A DNA stretch of 64,000 nt. Origin: Ferrimonas balearica. GTDB lineage: Bacteria > Pseudomonadota > Gammaproteobacteria > Enterobacterales > Shewanellaceae. Location: contig NZ_JAHVHV010000001.1 of assembly GCF_019802085.1 (NCBI RefSeq), forward strand, positions 806,001 through 870,000, written 5' to 3'. Shown here piece by piece: positions 44,417 through 52,351 of this stretch (the stretch's first letter is position 1; every line of letters begins with the position of its first letter). The notes under the pieces were generated by a model that was not told the origin of the DNA, did no database searches, and saw nothing but the letters and a program-made list of their open reading frames with translations. A program made the translations under genes and the position numbers.

Positions 44417-45316
44417 ATGTCAGGGGTTTTGGGCGCCGAAGCGGCGCCGCCAAAGGGAACACCGCTGGGGCCAGGGGTTCGACGCTGGTCCCTGATGCTG
44501 CTGCTGTTGGCGATGCTCGGTGGCTGCTCGCCACGGTTTGTGTACGGTTGGTTGGACTGGATCATCCCCTGGCAGGTGGACGACTACGTCTCCCTCAACT
44601 CCGCCCAGGAGGGGGCGCTGGATAAGATGATCGAGCGTCAGCTTCGCTGGCACCGCCGCCATGAACTGCCCCTCTACCTGGACCACCTCAACTCCGTGCG
44701 CCGCGACATCGAAGGCCCCCTGACCGAACAGCAGGTGCTGGCCCAGATGAGCCGGGCCTCGGACCATTGGTATCGCCTGTTTGAACACCTGCTGCCGGAT
44801 CTGGTGCCGCTGATCCAATCCCTCTCCGATGAGCAGGTGGAGGAGATGCTGCTGCAGATCGCCAAGGAGGACCGGGAGCTTCGGGAGAAGTACGCCGACA
44901 TGACCCTGGAGCAGCGCATCAAGCGGGCCAACAAGTCGATGAACAAGTCGCTGAAGAAGTGGCTCGGCCCCTTGAGCCCCTCGCAAAAGGCGGTGATCGA
45001 CAACTACAACCGCAACCGTCACAGCACCCTGGAGCTGTGGCTCGCCTATCGGGCCGACTGGTACACCCACTTCTCCGACGCCCTGCGCCACCGTGCCGAC
45101 ACCGAGAAACTGGAGCGGGAGCTGACGCTCTTGCTGGTGACCCCCAATGAACTGCGCGGCGAGCGTTACCTGGAGAAGATCCAGGCCAACCGTCAGCAAC
45201 TGGCCCGGGGGCTTATCCAGATCCACGCCAGCCTCAGTGGCCGTCAACAGAGCAAGTTGGAGCGCAAGCTTGATGATTTGGCAGAAGATCTTGAGTACCT
45301 GATCGGGAAAGATTGA
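44417..45316 (+). CDS. DUF6279 family lipoprotein
   Basis: A 299-residue lipoprotein. MLLLLAMLGGCSPRFVYGWLD contains the lipobox L-G-G-C (about residue 37) after an unusually long N-region; ATG 44417 is taken because of AAGGAGG, though ATG 44495 is an alternative. LDWIIPWQVDDYVSLNSAQEG and the helix-rich body (LDKMIERQLRWHRRHELPLY) are characteristic of DUF6279 proteins. The function is unknown. Confidence 0.85.
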   Translation: MSGVLGAEAAPPKGTPLGPGVRRWSLMLLLLAMLGGCSPRFVYGWLDWIIPWQVDDYVSLNSAQEGALDKMIERQLRWHRRHELPLYLDHLNSVRRDIEGPLTEQQVLAQMSRASDHWYRLFEHLLPDLVPLIQSLSDEQVEEMLLQIAKEDRELREKYADMTLEQRIKRANKSMNKSLKKWLGPLSPSQKAVIDNYNRNRHSTLELWLAYRADWYTHFSDALRHRADTEKLERELTLLLVTPNELRGERYLEKIQANRQQLARGLIQIHASLSGRQQSKLERKLDDLAEDLEYLIGKD

Positions 45317-45388
45317 GCCACACTTCTGAAAGCGCGCGGGCCGTGCCCCGGTCCTGCCCCATAACACCGCGTTAGAAGGAAGGCCCCA

Positions 45389-45982
45389 ATGCAAGCTCTC
45401 GTCCGTCTCTGGCAACAGTTTTTCTCCGCCACCACGGCCCTGGAAGGCTTGGCCCCCCTGGCCATGCGCCTCTACCTGGCGCCGGTGTTCATCCAGGCCG
45501 GCTGGAACAAACTGGGCCACTTCTCCGATACCGTCGCCTGGTTTGGCAACCCCGACTGGGGCCTGGGGCTGCCCCTGCCCGCCCTGATGGCCACCCTGGC
45601 CATCGGCGCCGAGCTGGTGGGGGGCGTACTCTTGATTTTGGGCCTGTTTACCCGGCTCATCTGCATCCCGTTGATGGTCACCATGCTGGTGGCGGCCTTT
45701 GCGGTGCACTGGGACAACGGCTGGCTGGCCATCGCCGATCCCTCCTCCTGGCTGGCCAACGAGCAGGTGATGGCCTCCGCCGAGAAGCTGGAGCGGGCCA
45801 AGGGGATATTGCAGGAGCACGGCAACTACGACTGGCTGACCAGCTCCGGTAACTTTGTCATCCTCAACAACGGCATCGAGTTTTCCATCACCTACTTCGT
45901 CATGCTGCTGGCGCTCTATTTCATGGGGGGCGGTCGCTTCACCAGCCTGGATCATTTCCTGGCCCCCAAGGCGACGCAATGA
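45389..45982 (+). CDS. DoxX family membrane protein
   Basis: A 197-residue protein with four TM helices. RLYLAPVFIQAGWNKLGHF and AIGAELVGGVLLILGLFTR are DoxX-family signatures. The insert between helices 3 and 4 (WLANEQVMASAEKLERAKGI) is longer than usual. It ends in a cytosolic tail. DoxX proteins are linked to redox and quinone or thiol metabolism, but the role here is not visible. Confidence 0.88.
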   Translation: MQALVRLWQQFFSATTALEGLAPLAMRLYLAPVFIQAGWNKLGHFSDTVAWFGNPDWGLGLPLPALMATLAIGAELVGGVLLILGLFTRLICIPLMVTMLVAAFAVHWDNGWLAIADPSSWLANEQVMASAEKLERAKGILQEHGNYDWLTSSGNFVILNNGIEFSITYFVMLLALYFMGGGRFTSLDHFLAPKATQ

Positions 45983-46097
45983 TTTCACCGGGGCAGGGTC
46001 GAACTTGCCCCAACTCCTTCATTTGGTGCTAAGTTAGTCAGTCCGCACGGAAAAAATTCCACCTTGGACACACGCTGGCATGCATCGGGAGGGTTCA

Positions 46098-46571
46098 GTG
46101 AAATACGATCTGCTCGATACCCCAACAGGCACCATGATTGCGGTCATTGATGAGGTTGGCCTGCGTCACCTGAACTACCAGCAGGGCCCCAAGGCCCTGA
46201 CCATTGACGCCGAGTGGGAGCACGATCCCGAGGCTCTGGCACCCTACCTGACGCAGTTGCGGGAGTATTTCTCCGGCGAGCGCAAGGCGTTCAGTTTTCC
46301 CCTCTCGGTCACCGGGACCGAGTTCCAACAGAAGGTGTGGCGCGCCCTGTGTGCCATCCCCTACGGCAAGATCGTCAGCTACCGGGACATTGCCCGACTG
46401 ATCGGCCGGCCCAGTGCGGTGCGCGCCGTCGGCGCCGCCAATGGCCGTAACCCGCTGCACGTGGTGATCCCCTGTCACCGGGTGGTGGCCACCAGTGGAG
46501 CCCTGACCGGCTACGCCGGCGGTCTCAGCGCCAAGCAGAAGTTACTGTTGCTGGAGCAAAAGCGCCGTTGA
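46098..46571 (+). CDS. ogt: methylated-DNA-[protein]-cysteine methyltransferase
   Basis: A 157-residue suicide repair enzyme that removes O6-methylguanine lesions. The active-site motif is IPCHRVV, with GTEFQQKVWRALCAIPYGKI and RAVGAANGRNPL before it. GTG 46098 has GGGAGGG upstream and gives the usual KYDLLDTPTG start; an ATG at 46080 is less likely. Length matches Ogt rather than Ada. Confidence 0.96.
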   Translation: MKYDLLDTPTGTMIAVIDEVGLRHLNYQQGPKALTIDAEWEHDPEALAPYLTQLREYFSGERKAFSFPLSVTGTEFQQKVWRALCAIPYGKIVSYRDIARLIGRPSAVRAVGAANGRNPLHVVIPCHRVVATSGALTGYAGGLSAKQKLLLLEQKRR

Positions 46572-46578
46572 TTTTGCG

Positions 46579-46609
46579 CCCGTGATGGGACAGCATGGCG
46601 GGGTTTTTT
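46579..46609 (+). terminator. probable intrinsic terminator of ogt
   Basis: CCCGTGATG pairs with CATGGCGGG with one mismatch and one wobble, followed by six T. Confidence 0.5.
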
Positions 46610-46631
46610 GACGTCATTATGAGGCCCCGCC

Positions 46632-47180
46632 ATGGACGCTGCTGAGCTGCTGCTGAACCGCCACTCCCAACCCCGACTGACCTACCCGGGGCCCGACTCG
46701 GCCCAACTGGAGGCGATCCTCCAGGCCGGCCTGCGTGCCCCTGACCACGCGGGTTTGACCCCCTGGGAGTTCGTGGTGGCCGAAGAGGCGGGGCTGGAGC
46801 GGCTCGGCGAGATCTACTTTCGCGCGGCCCAGGCCGATGGGGCGGAAGGTGAAGCGCTGGCCCGGGCCCGGTTGCTGCCCACCCGGGCGCCGATGGTGAT
46901 CACCGTCATCGCCAAGGTCACCGAACACCCCAAGGTGCCCACCATCGAACAGCACCTGAGTGCCGGTTGCGCGCTGATGGCGATGCAGATGATGGCCCTC
47001 AACCTGGGCCTGGGCGGCGTCTGGCGCACCGGCACCTACGCCCGCCACCCCCTGGTTCGTGAGGCGCTGGGCGTGGCGGGGGAGGATGAGATTGTCGGTT
47101 TCCTCTACCTGGGCACGCCGCAAAAGCCCACTCAGGCGCGCACCGCGCCGGCCATGGACCCCTTTGTCCGTCGCCTGTAA
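46632..47180 (+). CDS. nitroreductase family protein (YdjA-like)
   Basis: A 182-residue FMN-dependent nitroreductase of the small YdjA type. It has the FMN-binding RHSQPRLTYPGP region near the start, LRAPDHAGLTPWEFVV, and the C-terminal GLGGVWRTGTYARHPLV. Length matches YdjA (183). Probably reduces nitroaromatics or quinones in the cytosol. It converges on the SMP-30-like gene with six bases between stops. Confidence 0.9.
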   Translation: MDAAELLLNRHSQPRLTYPGPDSAQLEAILQAGLRAPDHAGLTPWEFVVAEEAGLERLGEIYFRAAQADGAEGEALARARLLPTRAPMVITVIAKVTEHPKVPTIEQHLSAGCALMAMQMMALNLGLGGVWRTGTYARHPLVREALGVAGEDEIVGFLYLGTPQKPTQARTAPAMDPFVRRL

Positions 47181-47186
47181 CCGCTC

Positions 47187-48281
47187 TTAGTGGGTGTCGC
47201 TGTCGCCATAGGGCCAGGGCAGGTAGGCCAGCGACGGCTCGTGCAGGCTGCTCAGATAGAGCCGCTCCCCCACCCGTTGTGCGCCGGTGATAAAGGCGTA
47301 GCCGCCGGCTGGGTCTTGCAGGTTGTACCGGATCTGGCCCTGGTCGTCGAACCCCACCAGGTGGCTGTAGCGGACCGCGTTGGGACGCAAAACCTCCGGC
47401 AGGCGCTGCACCACCCGGCGCAGGGCGGGGGCGCCGGCCAGGGCGTCCAGCACGGCGTTGCGCGGCGCCACCAGCCCCACCCAGTAGCTGCCGTGAGGCC
47501 CGCGACTCAGGTTGTCGGGAAAGCCCGGCAGGTTTTCCACCAGAAGCTCCGGTTGCCCCCGGCTCTCGCCTGTCAGGGGGTAGCGCCAGATGCGGTAGTG
47601 GCCGGTCTCCGCCACCAGCACCGATTGGCCGTCGTGACTCACCGCCACCCCGTTGGCGAAGCTCAACCCCGTCATCAACTCCGAAGCCTCTCCAGAGGCC
47701 GGGTCAAATCGGATCAGCCGGCCGCTGGGCCGGTGCTCCATCAGATCCAGTAAACTGGCCTCAAAGGTGCCGTACTCCTTCGCACTGAACCGGGTGGAGG
47801 CGTCGGAGAGGTAGACCACCCCATCTGGCGCGATGTCGAGGTCATCGGCGTAGCGCAGCGGGAGGCCCGCGACCCGGTCCAGCACCACGGTGGCTGTGCC
47901 ACCCGGGGGCAGGGCCATCAAGCCTCGGTGGGCATCGGCGATGTAGAGAGTGCCATCGGGAGCAAACTCGATGCCCAGGGGGCGCCCCTGGGTGTTGGCT
48001 ATCGTCTGCCAATGTCCCTGTTCATCCAGCCGAAGGATGCTGCCATCGAGCAGCGACAGGTAGAGTGCGCCATCGGGCCCCAGGGCCAGATCCTCCGGCC
48101 CTTCACTTTGGGGCAGGGGCAGAGCCACCGATTTGGCCAATGCCCGGTTGGGGGAGAAGGCGCCGATGTAGCCGTTGTCCTTGGGCGGCGACCAGGGCAG
48201 GGGCTCGATGGGCACCGGCCAGAGGGCCAGGTAAGCGACGACCAGCAGCAGGGCCAGCCACAGGGTGATCCGCACCGACAT
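47187..48281 (-). CDS. SMP-30/gluconolactonase (strictosidine synthase-like) beta-propeller protein
   Basis: A 364-residue protein with an N-terminal TM anchor (LWLALLLVVAYLALWP) and a six-bladed propeller. EDLALGPDGALYLSLLDGSI, IEFAPDGTLYIADAHRGL and the YLSDASTRFSAKE and GPHGSYWVGLVAPRN segments match plant strictosidine-synthase-like and bacterial SMP-30 proteins. The start follows GGAAG. Reaction unknown, perhaps a lactone or organophosphate hydrolysis in the periplasm. Confidence 0.85.
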   Translation of the reverse strand: MSVRITLWLALLLVVAYLALWPVPIEPLPWSPPKDNGYIGAFSPNRALAKSVALPLPQSEGPEDLALGPDGALYLSLLDGSILRLDEQGHWQTIANTQGRPLGIEFAPDGTLYIADAHRGLMALPPGGTATVVLDRVAGLPLRYADDLDIAPDGVVYLSDASTRFSAKEYGTFEASLLDLMEHRPSGRLIRFDPASGEASELMTGLSFANGVAVSHDGQSVLVAETGHYRIWRYPLTGESRGQPELLVENLPGFPDNLSRGPHGSYWVGLVAPRNAVLDALAGAPALRRVVQRLPEVLRPNAVRYSHLVGFDDQGQIRYNLQDPAGGYAFITGAQRVGERLYLSSLHEPSLAYLPWPYGDSDTH

Positions 48282-48474
48282 GCGATCTTCCTTTCTTAAA
48301 ATTGTTAATATTTATCCGTAACATAGATTAAAATCCCTTGCATCATCAGGGCATGAGTTGGAACCAAACCGGCCGTGCCCATGGCCCCTGATGACGGGCG
48401 AAAATCGTCGGTGGGGGCGGAACGCTACAGGCTCAGCCTGGGCGCTACACTCATAAGGGAGCTTCGGAGGCGAG

Positions 48475-51405
48475 GTGGCTGTGGATTGGGCAAAGTGGTG
48501 GCAGCGACGCTGGGTGCGCTATGGCAGTTATGGCCTGTTGGCGTTTGCACTTTACCTGCTGGTGCTGGGGGTGGCGGTCCCTCGGCTGGTACAAAGCCAG
48601 GCCCCCAAGTGGGTGGCCGAGAACCTGGCGGGCACCCTGGAAATTGGCGAGGTCCGTCTTCATCCCCTGACTTGGGATCTGCAGATTGATGCGTTGAGCC
48701 TCAAGGGCGAGGACGGGGCTGAGCTGGCCGGATTTGACGCCCTGGACGCCAACCTGGAACCGATGCGCTCCCTGTTTGGCCGGCGCTGGCAGCTCAACTG
48801 GCTCTACCTGGAGCACCCCCGGGCTCACCTGGTGGAGTTGGCCACCGACGAGACCAACTGGTCCCGTCTGCTGGCGCCCTTGGCCCAGGACCCTGAGCCG
48901 GCCCCCGAGGAGGCCCCGGCCCGCCCGCTGCCCGCATTCGCGGTGGACGATCTGGCCCTCAGCGGCGGACGCATCCATTACCAGCGCGACGCCAGTCACG
49001 GCACCGAGCTGTCGGACATCAGCCTCAAGGCCCAGGACTTTCACCTCTCACGCGGGGAGAATCAGGTCCACTTGACGGTCACCGGTCCCGGTGGCGGCCG
49101 TGGCGAGCTGGATCTGGCGGCCAACTTCGCGCCCCTGGACCTGGCCCTGGAGCTGGAGGTCACCAACGCCGACCTGACCCGCTACTGGCCCTACTTTGCC
49201 AACGATTTTCACTTCACGCTGCCCCAGGCCCGACTGGATCTCTCGGTGGCGGGCCGCATCTCCCTGGACGAGGATCTGCAGATCACCGTCCACGATGGCG
49301 CCGCCACCATGAAGGAGCTGGCGCTGGCCCACGAGCAGGAAACCTTCCTGACCCTGGGTCAACTGGCCCTGACCGGGGTGGATCTGGACTTTGCCCAGCG
49401 CCAGGTCACCCTGGATGATCTGACCCTCTCCGCCCTGGAACTGGCGATGAACCGGGACGAGGCCGGGGTGGATCTGGCGCAGATCCTCGCCCCCAAGACC
49501 ACCGCTGAGGGCCCCGCCCCGACGCAGGAGCCGGACTCGGCCCCCTGGTCGGTGCGACTGGCCAGCCTGTCACTGGAGGAGAGCCGGGTGAGCCTGGCGG
49601 ATCAGACCCTGGCCGAGCCGGCCACCTGGTCCCTGGCGCTGGTGCCTCTGGTGGTGGGCCCCCTGGGCACCGATTTTGACGAGCCCATCGTCGTCGACCT
49701 GGATGGCATGCTGAACGACACCACCACGGTCAATGTCGACGGTCAGTGGCTGCTGGCCCAGCAGGAGGGCGCCTTTGAGCTGAATCTGGAGGCCTTTGAT
49801 CTTCTGGCCACCAAGCCCTACTGGCAGCCCTATCTGGACCTTCTGATGCTGAGCGGTCGTCTCTCCACCAGCGGCGAGCTCAACCTGGCCCTGGGGGAGC
49901 CGATGCAGCTGACCTATGGCGGTCGACTCGGAGTGGCCGAGCTGGTCACCCAGGACACCGTGGCGCAGCGGGACTTCGTCAAGTGGGGCCAGCTGGACGT
50001 GAACCGGCTGGATTTTGACCTGGCGGGACGCCGCCTGGCCATCGACAACCTGGCCTTTCACGAGCCCTACGCACGGGTGATCATCGAAGAGGATGGCGGC
50101 ACCAACTTCGCCCAACTGATCCCCAGCGCGCCCGAATCCCCCCAGGGCGTGCCCGCAGAGCCGACGCCCGAGTCGACACCCTCGGACAGCCCTGCTTCGG
50201 AGGTGGAGGTATCGGACAGCGAGGCCCCACCCTTTGAGGTGGAGATCAAGCGGGTGCTGTTCACCGAAGGCGCGGCGTTTTTCGCCGACAACACCCTGAC
50301 GCCCCGGTTTGCCACCGGCATCGAGGCGATGACCGGGGAGATCAGCGGCCTGAGCTCCCAGACCGACAGCCGCGCCCGGGTGGACATCGCCGGCCAGGTG
50401 GACCGCTACGCGCCGGTCTCCCTGACCGGGGAGATACAGCCCCTCTCCGAAGAGCACTATCTTGATTTGGCCCTGACCTTCGATAACGTCGAACTGACGT
50501 CGCTGAACCCCTATTCGGGCACCTACGCGGGTTACTTCATCGACCAGGGGCAGTTGGATCTGGCGCTCAACTACGCCCTGGATGGCAACCAGCTGAAGGG
50601 CAGCAACCAGGTGGTGATAAGCCAGCTCAAACTGGGTCAGCGCAGCGACTCGAAAAAAGCCACCACCTTGCCGGTGGCCCTGGCGGTGGCCCTGCTGGAG
50701 GACAGCAACGGGGTGATCGATCTGGGTCTGGAGGTTTCAGGCAACCTGGATGACCCCGAATTTGCCATCGGCCCGCTCATCTTCAAGGCCTTGGGGAACG
50801 CCATCACCAAGATCGTCACCGCACCCTTTGCCCTGCTGGGCAACCTGCTTGGCGGTGAAGAGCCGCCGGACTCGGTGGCCTTTAAAGCCGGACAGAGCGA
50901 GGTGGATGGGGCCCACCGGCAACAGCTGGAGCGTCTGGTGGAGGGGCTGAATCAGCGACCGGCCCTGGTGATCTCGGTGCAGGGCGCGGTGGATCCGCAG
51001 GAGGATGGCCGGGCCTTGGCCAAGGAACGCCTCGACGCGCGCCTGCTGCCCCCGGGCAGTGGCCTGACCGAGCCGCCGCCGGAGGTGTTGGCCGCAGCCT
51101 ACGATGCCCGTCAGGGCGCCGGGCAGGCCCAGCAGGAGCGCCAGGACCTGGCTGCTCGGCTACCGGACCTGGCCCCGGAGGAGTTGGAGCGCCGTTGGCA
51201 GAAGGGGCTGTATGAACAGCTGCTGGACGCCGAGCCGGTGGATGAGCTGGCGCTGAAAACCCTGGCGTTGGCGCGGGGTGAGGCGGTCAAGAGCACCCTG
51301 GTGGACGCCGGGTTGGACCCCAACCGGGTGTTCCTGAGGGAAAGCCGCATCAACCTCGACACCAGTGGTGCCAAGGTGGTGATGGAGCTCGATGCCTCCG
51401 GCTGA
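48475..51405 (+). CDS. large DUF748 (AsmA/TamB-like) protein
   Basis: A 976-residue envelope protein: one N-terminal TM helix (about 16-33) then a long beta-strand-rich periplasmic body with repeated DxDL/SL segments, including a disordered acidic linker near 555-590. The last part (from FKAGQSEVDGAHRQQLERLV) looks like an OmpA-type peptidoglycan-binding domain. DUF748 proteins belong with the AsmA superfamily, thought to move or organise lipids between membranes. GTG 48475 follows GGAGG; GTG 48481 is equally possible. Confidence 0.87.
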   Translation: MAVDWAKWWQRRWVRYGSYGLLAFALYLLVLGVAVPRLVQSQAPKWVAENLAGTLEIGEVRLHPLTWDLQIDALSLKGEDGAELAGFDALDANLEPMRSLFGRRWQLNWLYLEHPRAHLVELATDETNWSRLLAPLAQDPEPAPEEAPARPLPAFAVDDLALSGGRIHYQRDASHGTELSDISLKAQDFHLSRGENQVHLTVTGPGGGRGELDLAANFAPLDLALELEVTNADLTRYWPYFANDFHFTLPQARLDLSVAGRISLDEDLQITVHDGAATMKELALAHEQETFLTLGQLALTGVDLDFAQRQVTLDDLTLSALELAMNRDEAGVDLAQILAPKTTAEGPAPTQEPDSAPWSVRLASLSLEESRVSLADQTLAEPATWSLALVPLVVGPLGTDFDEPIVVDLDGMLNDTTTVNVDGQWLLAQQEGAFELNLEAFDLLATKPYWQPYLDLLMLSGRLSTSGELNLALGEPMQLTYGGRLGVAELVTQDTVAQRDFVKWGQLDVNRLDFDLAGRRLAIDNLAFHEPYARVIIEEDGGTNFAQLIPSAPESPQGVPAEPTPESTPSDSPASEVEVSDSEAPPFEVEIKRVLFTEGAAFFADNTLTPRFATGIEAMTGEISGLSSQTDSRARVDIAGQVDRYAPVSLTGEIQPLSEEHYLDLALTFDNVELTSLNPYSGTYAGYFIDQGQLDLALNYALDGNQLKGSNQVVISQLKLGQRSDSKKATTLPVALAVALLEDSNGVIDLGLEVSGNLDDPEFAIGPLIFKALGNAITKIVTAPFALLGNLLGGEEPPDSVAFKAGQSEVDGAHRQQLERLVEGLNQRPALVISVQGAVDPQEDGRALAKERLDARLLPPGSGLTEPPPEVLAAAYDARQGAGQAQQERQDLAARLPDLAPEELERRWQKGLYEQLLDAEPVDELALKTLALARGEAVKSTLVDAGLDPNRVFLRESRINLDTSGAKVVMELDASG

Positions 51406-51408
51406 AGC

Positions 51409-52224
51409 TCAGTCCGCCGGCACCACCATCATGTGGCAGCGCAGATCCCCCAGCAGCTGCTCGGCGTTGCTGCGCCAAAGCTGGCTTATCATCCCGGTGC
51501 GCTTGAAGTAGCCCATCACCAGGGTGTCCACCTTGAGCTTGCAGGTTTTGTCCCGGATCACCTGACCGGTGAGCCCGGGCTTGATGTGGATATGCTCCGC
51601 CGGGATCCCCTCCGCTTCCAGCCAGGCCCGCGCTTCGGTGCAGTTGGCCATGGCCGTCTGGGCCACCTCGTGGGGGCTGATCATGTCCAGCTCATGGAGG
51701 AACCGGGAGAGGTGGGGGGCGTAGATCACGTGCAGCTCGGCGTTGCGGCTCTCGGCCAGGCCCTTGGCGTGAGCCAGCACCTTGGTATTGAGCTTTTGCA
51801 CCCGGGCCGTCTTATGGTCCAGGTCCATCGCCACCAGAATGCGGGACTGGTGAGCCTGGGGCTCGGGATTGAGCAGCAGCACCGGGGAGTGGGCCACCCT
51901 TAAGACGTACCAGTCGGTGGTGTGGCTCTGTTTGCGATGGTGCATCAGTTTGATGATGAGGTCGAAGGGCGCCAGTTTCTGCATGGCGTCGATGACGTCG
52001 CTGAGTTTGTCCCAGTTGTCCCCCTGGACCTTGACGTTGGGGACCCCGGCGCCTTTGAGCTCGTCGGCCATCTGATTCAGCGCCCCAAGGTCGTGGCTGC
52101 GCTGGTTGTGGTAGAGCACCGTCAGGTTCGCTTGCCAGAGTTTTGCGAGGTTGGCTGCCGTGCCAATGGGATCCCCTGGGCTCTCTGGGGGCGGTGTGAC
52201 CGCGAGGATCTCTTTAATCTCCAT
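51409..52224 (-). CDS. universal stress protein with two Usp domains (UspE-like)
   Basis: A 271-residue protein with two tandem Usp domains: the first from about 1-125 (LTVLYHNQRS, VLLLNP), the second from about 130 (RILVAMDLDHKT to LGDLRCHMMVVPAD). The first lacks the usual G-x2-G-x9-G-(S/T) ATP loop; the second has VMGYFKRTGM-like spacing that only partly matches. Length fits UspE. ATG 52224 has GAGGGG upstream. It diverges from a P-type ATPase gene, and Usp proteins often accompany cation pumps. It ends three bases from the DUF748 gene's stop. Confidence 0.85.
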   Translation of the reverse strand: MEIKEILAVTPPPESPGDPIGTAANLAKLWQANLTVLYHNQRSHDLGALNQMADELKGAGVPNVKVQGDNWDKLSDVIDAMQKLAPFDLIIKLMHHRKQSHTTDWYVLRVAHSPVLLLNPEPQAHQSRILVAMDLDHKTARVQKLNTKVLAHAKGLAESRNAELHVIYAPHLSRFLHELDMISPHEVAQTAMANCTEARAWLEAEGIPAEHIHIKPGLTGQVIRDKTCKLKVDTLVMGYFKRTGMISQLWRSNAEQLLGDLRCHMMVVPAD

Positions 52225-52351
52225 CAATTTCCCCTCAATTATCTGGGCCTCCAAGAAGCCGTTTTTGTTGTAGTTATCTAAATTTATAGCAGTATTTGTC
52301 CCTTTTCGGCACCGTTGGCTTCGCATTGAGGCCCGGTGTTCGGCCGTTTGC